A stretch of 64,000 nt of DNA from Strigops habroptila (GCF_004027225.2 NC_046358.1:5670720-5734719); one strand, 5' to 3'; positions 36,101 through 48,925 are shown, counted from the first letter of the stretch. Notes: generated from the sequence alone by a model not told the origin. Made by a program: numbers and translations.

Positions 36101-38134
36101 ATAGCAACAGCTCCTGGATGAGAGAGGAGTGCACTGTGCCGTGAGATCATCTCAGTCACGCAGCATTGAGACTACAACTACTACTGCTCTCTTCTTCACA
36201 GTCCTGGCTGTATCAGTCAATGCTGTGGCTATTCCTGCTGCTACTTTATTTAACTCCTTTTCCAAGCAACTGAACCATTGGGAGTCTGCAGACTGGAGGA
36301 GGAACAATGTCAGTGGGTTTGCATGTGACATTCATGCTTAGCAAGGACTCAGTCAACTGGTGCTGGAAGACAGGCTGCAGAGTTCATCTTTCTAACTGGC
36401 AGAGAACAAGGACAATGGGAAGTGTAGAGCAGAAAAAGGACAAGAGAGTGAGCAACAGTTGGAAGGGAAGAGAAAGATGGTTTAGAAATATGACAAGTTT
36501 TATTATGATTGTTCAGCTACATCAGCTTGTAACAGAATAATAGCAATGTGTGAGTCAATCTCCAGCCAGCCAAAAGCAGGAGTGAGGTCATCCCCACCTG
36601 AGCCTGGGTGCCTCTGACAGAGATCTCATTTCCCTCCAACACCTGCTCCCAAAGCTTGCTTGTCTGTTTCTACAGCACACACACACCAGCGCAGCAGGCC
36701 CCTGAATGGGGCCTCTAGTTTACAACAGCCCTGTGGATTAAATTCCTTGACACAAACATCAGAACATGTGTAGATACACTGAAGTCTCATGCACCATCAC
36801 AAATTCCTGCTCAGCTCAGCTGGAAGCCTATGAAATACACACCAGTGCACGGGACTGGTGCTTGTGTACCTCCATGAAAGGAAGCAGCAGATATATCCCT
36901 GCTACAGGGTTAGCATTCTTTCTTAGTCTGGCATTGGAGGCCAAGCAACTGTACTCTGTGGAGCCCCAAAGGCTCACTGATGAGCTAGAGGGGAGAGCAG
37001 TGCTCAACTTTTAGTTTTAATTGAACCAACGCAGCTTTAACTGCAGTTCAATTTGGATAGCTGCACATAGGAGCCAGGGAAGAATTCAGAGAATCAGCCA
37101 AGTGAAGTACTAGCAGATGGACAACACTTCCCTTTTCACTTTCCTTTCTTACTATAATTTTCATGGGACTCTGATGCTAAAGAAAGGTAAGAGAGTGACA
37201 AATAGAAAATGAGAACCTTTTCATTATTAAGGCCATGATCAGCATAGGCAGCAGTAATATCCTGATCATGGGTCTGGATCCTGTTTCCAAACGTCATACC
37301 TAGGTCCATGAAATAAGTCACATTTCCATGCCCCCTCTGCTGAGGTGGCTGGGAATGAGAGCATGTATTCAGTAATCTTGCTGTGATTATATGTTTCTGT
37401 GTGTGTGCACATGCACTCCTACTGAGATCTGAACTGACCCCCCACCCCTACACATGCAGATCCCTTATTACATTTTCACTATCAGATAGTTAATAATCAA
37501 CTGCCTGGGCTGGACTGGAACCAGCAAGCACTATCAGTAAAAACTTCTATATCACCTTATCAGTGCCCTGAGCCATCTATTTGCTTTAGGCCTTGTCTAG
37601 ATTAAACTAAAATTTCAAATAGATTAGCTACCATGTTCTTAACTAATGTACTTGAAAACACTGGCAATCCTTCAGAGGGTACTACCTTTTAAACGTGATC
37701 AACCAGAGAAAGCTGGGGTGAAGGGGAACATATTTGAAAGCTGGTAAACAGTATTTGAAATAGAGTATAAAATCATGTCAGTTAAAAACACATTGGCTAG
37801 CATTCTTTTATATGCAACTCACCTCCTGAATGCACAGCCAGCAGCAGCATTCTGCACTGATATCTCAGTCCCTGTATACCTTAAATACACACTCTTTCCC
37901 ATTGCTAGAAAAACACCCTGTTCTTAACCTCAAAACATGGTATCTCTTTTCCCCAAAATCTTAAAAGCTGAAGGTTCCTGTCCATACCTTTACCCACAGA
38001 TTTAGTTCCTAAGTCAGATCTTGCCTGAGAAGAAAAGCTGAGGACCCACCTTGCTGCTTTCTGTGTGAGTTCCATTGGGAAGTCAGGGCAGAGCAGCTGC
38101 AGCAGGCAGTGGTATTCCTGTGCTGTCAGCAAAT
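23964..38134 (-). CDS. CSTPP1: CSTPP1 (C11orf49), C-terminal 239 residues in six exons
   Basis: Centriolar-satellite-associated tubulin polyglutamylase complex regulator 1, which associates with the TTLL1-containing complex and influences microtubule polyglutamylation (established for the mammalian protein). In transcript order the exons are 38134-38050, 32344-32259, 29786-29591, 28030-27921, 24735-24672 and 24144-23964. Codon phases agree at every junction. The translation matches the recalled human protein: EYHCLLQLLCPDFPMELTQK, RIVLMDDAMDCLMSFSDF, GKNPNTVIVPTSSSGQHRQR, LTFYGFLMAL, and an acidic, serine-rich tail ending EETDSSEN. The visible part plus the missing N-terminus (about 94 residues) gives about 333 residues, against about 331 in human. 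The first exons were searched for by key peptides and not found, so they should lie beyond 64,000. Runs tail-to-tail with ARFGAP2, as in human. Confidence 0.96.
24145..24671 (-). other. CSTPP1 intron (0.5 kb)
   Basis: GT-AG intron between the last two coding exons. No repeat recognised. Confidence 0.9.
24672..24735 (-). CDS. CSTPP1: CSTPP1 coding exon (about residues 253-274)
   Basis: Acceptor ggttttttccccag and donor GAAATT|gtaagt. It reads ALPDKGDLFVDPAMDHELEK, matching the human ALPDKGDLMHDPAMDEELER. 64 bases. The short length hides it from simple ORF scans. Confidence 0.95.
24736..27920 (-). other. CSTPP1 intron (3.2 kb)
   Basis: GT-AG intron with no repeat or nested gene that I can recognise. 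Open frames near 25,477-25,976 and 26,843-27,320 lack splice or family support. Confidence 0.88.
27921..28030 (-). CDS. CSTPP1: CSTPP1 coding exon (about residues 216-253)
   Basis: Acceptor ccttttcctag and donor GCTCTAG|gtaaga. It reads CPPSALVKEMLSSAQRLTFY then GFLMALAKDQGINRAL, aligning with the human CPPPALVKEALSNVQRLTFY region. 110 bases. Confidence 0.95.
28031..29590 (-). other. CSTPP1 intron (1.6 kb)
   Basis: GT-AG intron, no repeat recognised. Confidence 0.88.
29591..29786 (-). CDS. CSTPP1: CSTPP1 coding exon (about residues 151-216)
   Basis: Acceptor tctgtttgtttcag and donor GTACAG|gtatga. It reads FLESVAAIYQDLLAGKNPNT, then VIVPTSSSGQHRQR, then DGVEASLFYQCLESLCDRSK. Longest visible exon at 196 bases. 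The linker around QPPNDCSPL differs most from human. Confidence 0.96.
29787..32258 (-). other. CSTPP1 intron (2.5 kb)
   Basis: GT-AG intron. It contains a tiny direct repeat (AAATTAAGG twice near 31,904-31,920). Nothing else recognised. Confidence 0.88.
32259..32344 (-). CDS. CSTPP1: CSTPP1 coding exon (about residues 122-151)
   Basis: Acceptor atcttgtcgtag and donor ACTCAG|gtaaat on the minus strand. It reads IVLMDDAMDCLMSFSDFLF then AFQIQFYYS, nearly identical to the human segment. 86 bases. Confidence 0.96.
33319..33637 (+). mobile_element. CR1 LINE 3' fragment
   Basis: Plus-orientation CR1 tail: GGGACTTCTTACAAGGGCATG, GACAGGACAAGGGGAATGGC, TTGGAGCAACCTGCTCTAGTG, then ATTCTGTGATTCTATGAT at the 3' end. 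Antisense to CSTPP1 transcription. The 5' edge is approximate. Confidence 0.92.
34894..34923. repeat. Perfect 11-base inverted repeat (hairpin)
   Basis: CAGCTGGCTAT at 34894-34904 and ATAGCCAGCTG at 34913-34923 with an eight-base loop. It lies in a CSTPP1 intron. No known function. Confidence 0.8.
38050..38134 (-). CDS. CSTPP1: CSTPP1 coding exon (human-equivalent residues about 94-122)
   Basis: Minus-strand acceptor ctcttttcctgcag and donor GCAAG|gtgggt. It reads LLTAQEYHCLLQLLCPDFP then MELTQKAA. It begins two bases into a codon (completing Asp) and ends two bases into an Arg codon. This is the most 5' CSTPP1 exon in the window. Confidence 0.95.
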
Positions 38135-38639
38135 CTGCAGGAAAAGAGAGGTGAGAACATTGTAATTCTTTTACAGGCTGTTCCCTCCCCTTGCTTCCTC
38201 TCTAGGAAAAAAACCCCACATATTCCCTTCTACTCTCAATTCAAGTAGACTAGATAGTAATTACAATATAACTGCTCCCTAGATCCTCAGATCTGGGCTC
38301 TTCACATGGAGTTTCCAGCAAAGACTATCAGAAAGAGGCCTGATAAAGGGGAAATCCTATTGAAGAGACTCCTGTAGAGAAACTAATAGGTAGTGATTCG
38401 GTGTGAAAAAGGGGTGACCAAACCAGGGCAGTTTCAAGTGAGAACACACTTTGGTTTGACTTGAATATAATCATGTGGAAAAAGGAATCATTTCAAAGTT
38501 GCTTAAATTTGCTGAAATTCACTGGCATGGTGTCATTCACCACAATACGCCTGAAAACCATCCGCAGAACATCTGGCAGCAGTAACAAAGACAAACAAGG
38601 GGTTTGGGTTGTGTATGGAAGGCTGCAGTGTATAAACCA

Positions 38640-38790
38640 CAGACGTTATTACTTTGGCATTCGGTAAGGCAGCTGGATGGTCTCTTTTGGAATAATGTGT
38701 ACAAATCTGGTCACTGTATTATAGGAAGCACAGAAGGAAGATCCAAAAAACACAAGAAAACCAATCAAATGATTTATGTTTTAGAGAGCA
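38640..38790 (+). mobile_element. Possible old, degenerate CR1/L3-like LINE fragment
   Basis: TGGAATAATGTGTACAAATC followed by TGGTCACTGTATTATAGGAA resembles the tGGAATActGTGt-cAgttCTGGTCaCc-ATTAtA block near the 3' end of CR1/L3 ORF2. Divergence is high and the edges are guesses. Confidence 0.35.
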
Positions 38791-41173
38791 ACTTTGTGAA
38801 AGACTGGTACAGAAAGGCCTCTGTGGTTCAGCAGGAGTCTAAAAGAGGTGACTCTTAGGGAAGCTTATAGGATCCCAAGGGAATGGAAACATGCTGATGT
38901 CAAAAAGCCCTGCATGATTGTATGTTCATAGTCCAAAAGGCTGCGGACTGGAGTTCAGAAGACTTGCAGAACAGCAGCAATTTTGCACTACTTCTATATA
39001 CAGAAGAATGCAAAGTATGGAAGAAAGAGCCAAGGGTGGAAGTAGAGCCAAGCAGTAGCCAGGGAGGGGATCCAAAGGGCACAGCCATTAGGATTGAGGT
39101 ACAGAGTGTGAGTTCTTTTGCCACAGACACATCTTGGCCTTCTTTAGGCTCCCATCCAGATAACCAACCTTGTCCCAGATACCTCCACAACTCCTCGCAG
39201 CCTGGCAGAGCAACAAAAGCGAGGGAAAGGGAAAATGGCACCCCTTGTCTGATGCTCCAAGAGGCAGGTATGCAGTACCAAAGGCACGTTTCACTGCAAC
39301 ATCCAACCCAGCCACATTAGTATTTTCAGTGCTGACTAAAGAAATAGTCCAGGAGGACTGTCACCAAAATCAAGTTACAAACTTTTCCTTTACCTACATT
39401 TTTGGCCAGGGAAGCAGAGGAAAGAGAGGCCAGAATGACTGTTTTTAGTTCAGGAAACCCTATAGCTGAATAACGCTGTTGTCAGACTCTTTGGCATCCA
39501 TTAGAGACACTCTCTAGACTGCTACACTTTGCACTGCTTTTGGGTGGACTTTCTATCTAATGAAGCAGCTTAGGTTTAGGGTGATGCTATGAAAAGGTGA
39601 TTTTGCTCTGTCTGGAAAAGCTACCTCTGCTCTAACACAAGGAAGTCCCAGCCTGTGCAGAATTACACCAAGAATTTGTGCAACCTATTCTACTGTACAG
39701 ATAAATAGATCAGAATCAATCTTCTTCCAGTATTTGAAAGCTGAGCTGAATTAAATTTCTATGACTGCACTGAAATTACAGATGTCTGGGAGAACATGGA
39801 GGGCACTGTAACTTTGCATTGTCATTTCTTACTAAAACACAAATCAGAGGCTGCTCTCTATTGCAAACAGTACTTTGGTCCTTCAGTCAGTGTGTATCTG
39901 AGCTCAGTGATGGTATCCAGTGGAATGGTGGGGTTTTCTCCTGCAATGTTAACTAATGAGTTCCTTGAAAGTCATCAAGGAAAGTATCACCACATTTTAT
40001 GTAAAACTGCAAAAGGATATTATTTTAAAAGTCCCACTTATCATGAGCAGGAAGATGCACATTTTTAACTGAATTTTCAGCTCATTGTTTCATAGAGGAA
40101 AGAAGTTTTTCTTCTGTGTTATTTTGTTAGATCAACAGTCATTTACAGCAATAGAGATTTTGGTCATCAGTTAAGAAAACTCTCTGTTTTCTTAACTTCT
40201 ATCTTGCATATACCTTTCTGTGTAAGGTACAAGCAAGTTCCATAAAATCATCTTCAACAGGATCAACGTAGGAAGTGGGTTACAGGAAAACAAAGAAGTT
40301 GGGCATAAAAAGGCTCTTTTGAAACAGGCACTTGCTCGTAATTGAAGAGGACAACAGCATGGACCTCTTACAACTACTCTTCAAGGATTTCTAAATGTAA
40401 CTGTGAATAATGCTGGGAATTAAACCTCTCATCTTTGTCTAATGAATCTACACGTTGGTCTGAAGGAGTCTTTGGAAGCTTTATGCAAAACTCCATTTAC
40501 ATTTTTTTGTTTGCTTAAGTTCAAATTCCTGTTTATGCACCCTTAAACCTCTTGCTCTCCACTATTTTTTCCTTTCATTTGTCAACAGATGATGATAATA
40601 ACTCTTTCTTCATACTGTATCTTACCTAATCTATGGAACTGATAACTAAAGTTAAACCTTTTTAAGCGTATCTTACCCTCTACATCCCTCCCTCCCTACC
40701 CCATTCATATCTGTTGCTCTGCTTTGATCCCCTTTAGATTTTCACAGTGTGGTGTCAAGCAGCGTACAAAGCACCCCTCATGCATTCAGATCAGACAGGC
40801 TCTAGGAGGATAATCTGCCCACTTGCAGCAGCAAAGCCACTTTTCATTAATTCTTAGCCTTCTCTTTGCTCCCCTTGAAGGTGAAGGACTTTAAGGTTTT
40901 TTTTGAGGATGAGGTTCCCTGAGAAGGTTGCACTTTGTTCGTGGGCTCTAGCAAGCATGAGTTTTGAGGCATGGAGATCTCTCCCTTGCTAGAAATGACA
41001 CACTTTTAAACCTTACAATCATTTACATTGTCTTTTTCTCCTCCCTCTTCATACCCACTCACGGCATCATCCTTACTCCTCCATCACAAAACAACAGAAC
41101 GACATAGAGCAAAAGCAGAAGTCTGCTCAGAAAGACTGGCAAAGGGTGGCAGAGATCCTCTGCAGCCAGCACA

Positions 41174-41282
41174 TAGAATCATAGAATCAAGTAGGTTGGA
41201 AAAGACCTTTCAGATCATCAAGTCCAACCATTATCCCAGGACTGCCAAGACCACCACTAACCCATGTCACTGAGGGATCAGA
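41174..41282 (-). mobile_element. CR1 LINE 3' fragment (different subfamily)
   Basis: Reverse-complement CR1 end: CATAGAATCATAGAATCAAG, GTTGGAAAAGACCTTTCAGA, TCATCAAGTCCAACC, then CCACTAACCCATGTCACTGAG. The sequence differs from the GGTCCCTTCCAACC type, indicating another CR1 subfamily. Confidence 0.9.
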
Positions 41283-44200
41283 GTGTGAAGTTAAAATAAA
41301 AGTGGAATTAACTGCAGTTTCAGTCTTTGAGCAAATGGTCGATTTAGATGGGAACTGCACACAAAGCTCGAGTGGTGCAGAGAAGACTTTTCTCTGAAGG
41401 AAGAAGCCCTTTGCTTCTTATGCCTGGAGAAACAGCACCAAGTTAGTCCCTGAAGCATGCAGGAGCTCATGCACAGCTCAGCCTGTAGATACCCCAGGCG
41501 CCTGACCAATAAATCCTACCAGTTCCTCAGACTGCAGATGGGTACCTATTACACAGGAAGGGGGATCACCACAGACCTTAGGAGGTGTCCACAGTTTGCC
41601 ATGATGACTGTTTTCCTATTCCCCACTGCAAGGTCAGTGAAGACCATGCAAAAATTTACATTTGCCCATGCACCATATTGTCTGCCAAGAGCTGCTTGGA
41701 ATAAACAAGGGCACTTTTGGTGCACGACCACATTGCTCCTTCCTGTCTCCAGGCCACAGCTGAGTAAATAGTGTTCAATGCTTCATGATCAAGAAAGAAA
41801 GAGAAGGAGGAAGGTACCAGTCAGAATGAGTGAAAACTGCAATCCACAACTGCTACTTTGGTTGCTACCACAAATTACTGTATCTCAAGTTCCAGTAACA
41901 AATGAAGGAAATCACGGAGAGTTTAAATCTGACCCCACAGCGCAGGGCAGGGAGCTGTATGCACTCGACCATGCTCTCACAGTGGAACAAACTTGGTCAT
42001 ACCACATGCTTGAGGATGGAGAGAGATTGCAGTCTGTATGTTAAACCATGTTGATTTACAGCGGAACGTAACACTTTGCTCTTCTGCTGCAAAGCAACTA
42101 ATAACAAATTCCAAAGTGATTTTAAAAGAGCAGTTCACTAAGTTCACTAAGAAGAAGAGGAAAAGTGTTATGGTTAGAGTTGTTCAGTCATGGTATTTGC
42201 TGTACTTCTCTTCAAACTCCTGCCCATCCTGTTCGGCTGCTGCTACTGTGCCACTAGCAAAATCCTGACTCTTCCCTACAAATCTTACTGTCTGTGAGTA
42301 GTTTATAGTCTTTTAGTGCCTGAGGCAAACACTTCCTCATGTTTCAGAGGCATAGCAGAGAAGGAAGCTTGCCCATAGGACATGAACACCACTTTCTGGA
42401 TAAAATGGCTTATCTTTGAGAAACACGAAGGCAACTGTTTGTATTTTCCTGACTTTTAATAAAACAAGTACTGTTTTTACCGGCTACGTTTCTGGTTTCT
42501 ATGTGGCTGACAGATGGCACCTGACCCAAAGTGATGCAAACTCAAAGAATGCTAAATGATGCTTTTATGCTGCTGTCAGTGTTGTGAGTGAAGCATAGAC
42601 ACACCTGAGCTTTCTTTACACTAGTTACCTTTCATCCTGACAGCAGCCTAGCCACAGGAGCCTGGAGCTCAGTGAAGGCTGTAAAATCTACCCAGGAAGC
42701 CAATAAATATTTAGGACTTAGCCTGAATTGCAGTCATTGCTGCTGTATCTAGGCTGCTTTTGGCACAAGAAGTAGCTATCTACAATCTGTCACAACACTG
42801 TGACAGCTCTAAGTATGCCCAAAGCAGTAGGAGAGTATTTACTGCATTTCCTGTATGAAATCTGCCCCAAAAAGTCACATTAGTCACTTCCCAGAAACTC
42901 AAAGATTGCCTGATGAATATACATTAAAGTTCCCTATTCCCATCATCTTTTATGTACAACCGCTATCCAAACAGGCTGGAGCCCTGGGCACTGTAGCCTT
43001 CCCCTTTGGGTTATGGTAGGACACAGAGTTTCCACAGGTTGCTTTTCTACCACAGTCATGAAGTCATTCAAGAGCCATAAAGCCATAGAGCTGTAAATCA
43101 GCCTCCTGGAAATATAAAAGAGAACAGACCAATAAATAACAACTATTTCTTTTAAGTGTTGGGAGAGTCTTTCCTGGCCTTTAGGTTTTAAAGTTTCTGG
43201 TATAAGTAAGCATCACGTCCTTAGGATTCTCTCTGTATTCGTGCAAGCTTGTAGAAAAGAACAAAACCAAACCAAAGCCCCTAAAAATAAATCTGGATGT
43301 TCTTGTGCTGTCTATAGGAGCTGTGGTTGTACCAAATAACCCAAATACATACATGAGGTTTGATACTACTGCAGCTTCACAACTCACATCTGGCTAATAG
43401 CCCGTGCTCTGCACATGGCTTGTTCCCCAGATACCTATAGCCTAATTTCCTCCATATACCTAGTGCTAATAACAACCAGAAAGCCAGGACTTCTAGGAAA
43501 ATTAATCCATGTGTAGGACCTACGTGACACACAGCTGTGTAAAACCCCCATTTCTTCCTCAGAACACTTTCTAGTCTAAAAAATGAAAAGTTTTCTTCCT
43601 TTTCCATTAATAATATATAAAATTTTGCATTGAGAGATTTTATGAGCTATTATGACCTGTTCTGTTCCTGTTAGTTGTGAGAATGATTGTTTAAATATGA
43701 ATTTGCAACAGAATGAAAGCATTTAAAGGCTGTTTCTTTGACTAATTCTCTTTCTCCACTGACATGGGGAGATATAAAATAAACAAGAGCCAGATCCAGA
43801 ACGTGCATCTGTCTAATTTTAACAATTGATTTTCCTTACTTTTCAAGTAAACCAGCAGCTCACATGATTATCCCCACAATTTGAGATGGAAGGTTACATA
43901 AAGCTAAACTAAACAATAAAGAATAAGCACCCACACCCTTGCCCTTATGTTGTATAAGCGTGTTCATGTAAGATGTGTGTAGCAGTATTCATTCTGCTCT
44001 TGAAGCTCCCACAATCATTAGAAAATAGTCCTTAGAGCATAGGAAAATCAGAAGGAAACTGAGGGAGACCCACCTGTCACTTTTAAGCAACAGGGAAATG
44101 CACTAGAAGCCAAAGGTTCCTGCCAGGTTAGCTAAAAAGCAACTTCATTTTTTAAAGGAAGGTTTTCTAGTGAATAGTTTAAAGAGGGTAATGGTCAAAC

Positions 44201-45650
44201 CTGTTTCATGGATCAGCATAGGAATCTGTGCTTTACAAAGAGTCTTGGACATAAGTAGCTTTAAAAGACTATGTGGTTTTGTACCAACATCTGGCTTAAT
44301 CTCATTAAATACAAACAACCCCATGTCTTAGTTTCAATAAGTGGATGCAATACCTCTGCCTTCCTGATGGTGAAGCTCAACAAGCAGCCAGGCCAACCTA
44401 CAACCTCAGTCTGCTGAAAGGGGCAAGGCTCACGCCTCTCTCTTCTTTCCTTCCCCCTCCCTTGCTGCTGGCCATGTGGTTCTACTACCCCTTGCACCAG
44501 CTCTGGCACTCAGCAGGCCTCTTGCTGAGAACATTCAGCGTTTTTCCTGGGCTAGTGAATTGAGCTGACTCTCAGGAATACCGGATGGAAGCTCATGTAA
44601 AGCCAGCTGTGGCAGAGCATGGCCAGGTGGAGAAGGAGAGCAGAACTTCCCCTCCTCAGCAGAGAGAAACTATTAGACATGCTCAGGTAATTCCCCACTT
44701 AAGATGTTTTAATTCTTAAAGTCCAGGATGTATGCAAGGCATTGCCACAGGATTAATGATCCTCCTAATGAAAAGCAGGTTCGGCTTTACCGGCTGTACT
44801 TGCACTATACCAGCTGAGGTGGTTTGTGAGCACCCTGCTATCAGACACACTCTCCTAAGACATACCTTTTGGCATCCTTCCTATCCAATCACGCAGGTAA
44901 GATCAGGTTATTCACAAACCCCATTTACTCTTTCCACTAATACCATTCAGGTCCTCCCAGGATTCCAGGGCATCCTCAGGAAAGGAATCTGGAAGACTTC
45001 GTGTGTGACATGACAGCAAAAGCAGGCAGGTAACTGAAGAATGCAGGGTTGCTAGTTTGGCTCTGTGTGTGGGGTGTCTTCCAGGAGGGTACCTGCAGCA
45101 TGGCTACACCCTGGATTGCCTCTGCTGTCCTACAGGAACACTAGCAAAATCCTGCCAGATGTAAGGGTGCTGCTGCAGGCAAGGAATCTTCACAAGCAAG
45201 ATATTTTGCTCCCTACAAAAGGAACATGGCTGCAAACAGCAGGCTTAGATAGGTGACTTGTTGACAACAGGTAGAAAGACCCAGCTTATGATGTGAAAAA
45301 GCAAAGAGTGACAGAGATTTATGAGATTTGCCTGGTTCAACCTGTGTCAGACTCAGGATAAATATAGTGGAGAGCTAAGCAGACTGACCTAAAAAGATTT
45401 GTTGGGAGAGTGCTGCAAGAGAGAACAGTGAAAGGGGATTAGCACTGCGGTTGAGCAGAAAGCCAGTTTTGAGGCACTCAGGTGAAAAGGAAAAGATTCA
45501 GCTGCAGCTGATGTGAAGAATGAACTTATTTGTTTGAGGGGAATCTGGACAGCTCGTATGAATGGTAAATTCACTGAAAAGTGGGGTTAGTATGGGCAGA
45601 GCTCCAGCAGCATCGTATTTTGAGTGAGCTGAAGGGTTTCTAAAGAGGAA

Positions 45651-46035
45651 AATCACAGAATCACAGAATGGTTGGAGCTGGAAGGGACCACCAGAGGTCA
45701 TCTACTCCAACCTCCCTGCTCAAGTAGGGTCACCTAGAGCACATTACTTAGGTTTGTGTCCAGATGGCTCTTGAGTATCTCCAGGGAAGGAGACTCCACA
45801 GCCTCTCTGTGCAACCTATTCCAATGCTCAGCCACCCTTGCAGTAGAGAAGACCTCATGGAAGCTCAGGTGAAGCTTCCATGTTTTAGTTTATGTCCGTT
45901 GCCTCTTGTCTTATTGCCTGGCACCACCCTGAAGAGTCTGGCCCCATCCCCTTGACACCCTCCCTTCAGATACTTATATACATTGACCAGATCCCCCCTG
46001 AACCTTGTTTTCTCCAGGCTGAGCAGACCCAGAGA
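45651..46035 (-). mobile_element. CR1 LINE 3' fragment (about 385 bases)
   Basis: Starts with TCACAGAATCACAGAATGG (complement of the CR1 tail) and continues GGAAGGGACCACCAGAGGTC, CTCCCTGCTCAAGTAGGGTC, CCTTGTTTTCTCCAGGCTGA. Orientation is minus, the same sense as CSTPP1. Confidence 0.92.
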
Positions 46036-48882
46036 AAACCCTCTAGTTGCTGTGATTGTTTTCCTGCGCTTTGATCTTGAGCCCTTTTATCAATAAACCA
46101 CTCACTCAGATTAACAAAAACAACAAAAAAAGAATTTATACAGAACTGCTCCAATTCTATCCCCAAAATCCAGAATCTTGCTGTTTATATAAACTTTAAT
46201 CATTCTCTAGTCCCTTTCAAATTCCCCATAATTATCCTTTCAGTATCAAACGTTTCATGTGGCAGCATTACTTCAGCTTTGAGTGAATGTTACTCAGGGC
46301 AGGATGAGCTGTGCCAAAGGCACAGTCCAAGGCTATCATCTGGCATGCTTATGTGGCTAGCATGGCACATCCACAAACTGAACAATTTAAACTTTCATTA
46401 GCAACATAAAAAGAAGTGCTCAGCTCCCATGGTTGTAAAGAAAACATTCCAATAGTGGAAGAGTTTAACTGATGCAGTGTGGGATTCCTGAATCCACAGA
46501 CAGCCTGAAACACAACTCAAGTTTGAACTTCCCGCCTACTTTGAGAACCTTAACGCTATACCTAACGCAACACTAAAGACACTGTTAATTCTTTAAGTTC
46601 TTGTTTTAACTATAGAATGGGACTTTGAATGAAGTTGGAGCTTAGAGAATTCAGAGTTCCTGAAGTGCAAGAATAAGAAAGGAGAAGCAGTCACAACTTC
46701 TGTCAGTATTTCCAGAGGTACCAAAAGAAGATAGAAGATGACAAACAAAAGAGCCTGGTTTAAATTTTCCAGTACATTATTGACTACAGCAACCAGATAG
46801 TGGCTTAAACTTTCTTTACCACTTGGACAACCAATTTTCTTCATGCAGTTTTCTTTAACATTTGCAATGATAGCTCCGTGCATACTCTGAAGCACATATA
46901 ATCCTAAAGATATGCTCAGCTCATTGAGTTTGATCCAAAAGGACATTTAGCCTTCTTCAAAGCACATAGGCCTGAAGCAAACAAAGCAGCTAGTTTTGTG
47001 GACTACAGTATGAAAATGTATGACTTCCCCTCATGTTTCAGAGGCATTAAAAAGCCATGCAAGAAATGTTAAGAATGTCCTAGCATCTGAAGTGTGATTA
47101 TAAACATGCTGTATGTTCTTGGGTAACTATAAGCCTGTGAAACAGCAAAGATCACCCCTGGTAATCCTCGGTCTGTAGGTAGTTACAAGGGAAATGACAC
47201 CAGATAGTAAGAGGTACTTTAATCTACCAAATACAGGCATAGCAAAACCAAACCAAACCAACATAAGACTGGCTCTTAAGATAGATAGACTAGAAAACTA
47301 GAAATCCAGTACCATTTCAGAATGAGAGTAATTTATAACTGAAATGCTGTGACATTGAACATTCTTTGTGTGTCAACTGTGAAATGATTTTTTCCTCACT
47401 GTAATGTCACTGAAGAGGTAACTAGCAGATCTTCCAAGCAAGAGGTGAACTAATGAAGTTCTATCTTGTTTGACGGTTGATTTTTCCTCACTCTGAGGAG
47501 TTTTCAGCCACTCATTGAGCAAATAATAAATCTAGTGTCAGAACTAATTGGTGTTGTAAACAATAAGGAGCAAACATTCCCGCTGGAGTTCTGGCCATCT
47601 GGGGGGCAGACTGCTCAACCACTTGAAACGGGACCCACAGCAATTTCAGAGTGAAGTACAGGAATGCCGGCAACGCTTCACTGGAGGGGACCATCAACAT
47701 TTCCCCAAGCTCTCAAACAGCAGCAATAATCTTTAGCCAAGATGTGGCTCAGCCTCTAGTCAAGAAAACAAGTTGTCATTAAGCTTAAGATCTTCAAAAC
47801 AACTAAAGAATTCATAGCTACACATCACGAGATGGGCAGAGTAAATGGGCAGGTGGTATGCAGCTGCATCTCATGCAATACAGGACCTTACAACTCCTCC
47901 TCCCTCAGATATGTACTAGGTCTAGTGACAATAATGGGACTATGGCCAGGGAGAGGCACACAGTCTTCAGTTGCTGTATGGTATTTCCTTTCTGCTTTGT
48001 GAGCCCCAAGAAATACAGTTGGCTGGCAGACAGCTCATCTGTGTCATGCTCACATGGTCAGGGAGCAGAAGCAAGCTGTGACATTGGCCTAAAAAGAAAA
48101 GGAGATTAAGGAGAACATACATTGAACTATGGAAATGCTGCAGATTGCTGTAGATCTCCTTTACTTTTGGGTTCTTTCTAGCCTAACCTTTCCAGGGAAC
48201 ACCAATGAAAGGTTTCAGTGAACCAGTTCCAGTACAATCAGGTATTTTCAAATACCTACAATCTCCCAAGTGTTTCAGACTTCAATGTGGCATGGAAAAG
48301 CATGAAGTGAACAGTCAACCATTTTCTCAGAACAATGAATGAAACAGAAATATTCTGGACTTTCGACTTTTAACTACTGGTTAGGAAGAGGCTTTCAAGG
48401 AACTGTGCAGTTGCTACTAACACCCCATGGAAGAGAGACAAAACATTTCAGCATCATTTAGATCATAATCAAGGATAGCCTTGTGTGTCTCCCCCTATCC
48501 CTGCTCCACATCGACTCTTAAATAATGCACTGAGAAGTTTTGAACAGTTAAGTGCACCTTCACCAACCGCTGTCATCACAGCAGGCACTAAGACACTGCT
48601 TCTCTGAAACATGTCCATCATGAGCCCAGCCATAAAAGAGACAAGTTCAGGCTTTGTGAAGAAGGGAGAATCCCACATACCACCAAGAGTGTCACCAGTA
48701 TGCAATGACGCAAAGCAGTCAACTCATTGTGGTTGAAACTCAAGAAGCTGGTTGTGATCCACAAAGAACATCTTTCCCTGTGCACTTGTGTTCACCTGGA
48801 ACAATGTGACCACCTTACTAACCATGAATCTTCCAAGAACTGAAATCCATTCATAGTCTTGGCCATTCTTTGACTTTACTGT

Positions 48883-48925
48883 GTATCTATATATATATAT
48901 AAACCTATGTATATAGGTTTATATA
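48883..48925. repeat. (TA)n run with a perfect 13-base inverted repeat
   Basis: A TA microsatellite leads into TATATAAACCTAT (48896-48908) and ATAGGTTTATATA (48913-48925), arms of 13 bases with a four-base loop GTAT. Potential cruciform or RNA hairpin. Confidence 0.85.

Larger units (their letters stand above)
32345..38049 (-). other. CSTPP1 intron (5.7 kb)
   Basis: GT-AG intron with one CR1 fragment (about 33,320-33,637) and an 11-base hairpin near 34,894. The segment about 34.2-37.0 kb looks free of young repeats, so conserved non-coding elements could be present, but I cannot test this. Confidence 0.85.

Noticed and set aside
46593-46946. 117-codon minus-strand frame
   Set aside because: Tested as a possible missing CSTPP1 exon; it shares none of the expected N-terminal peptides.
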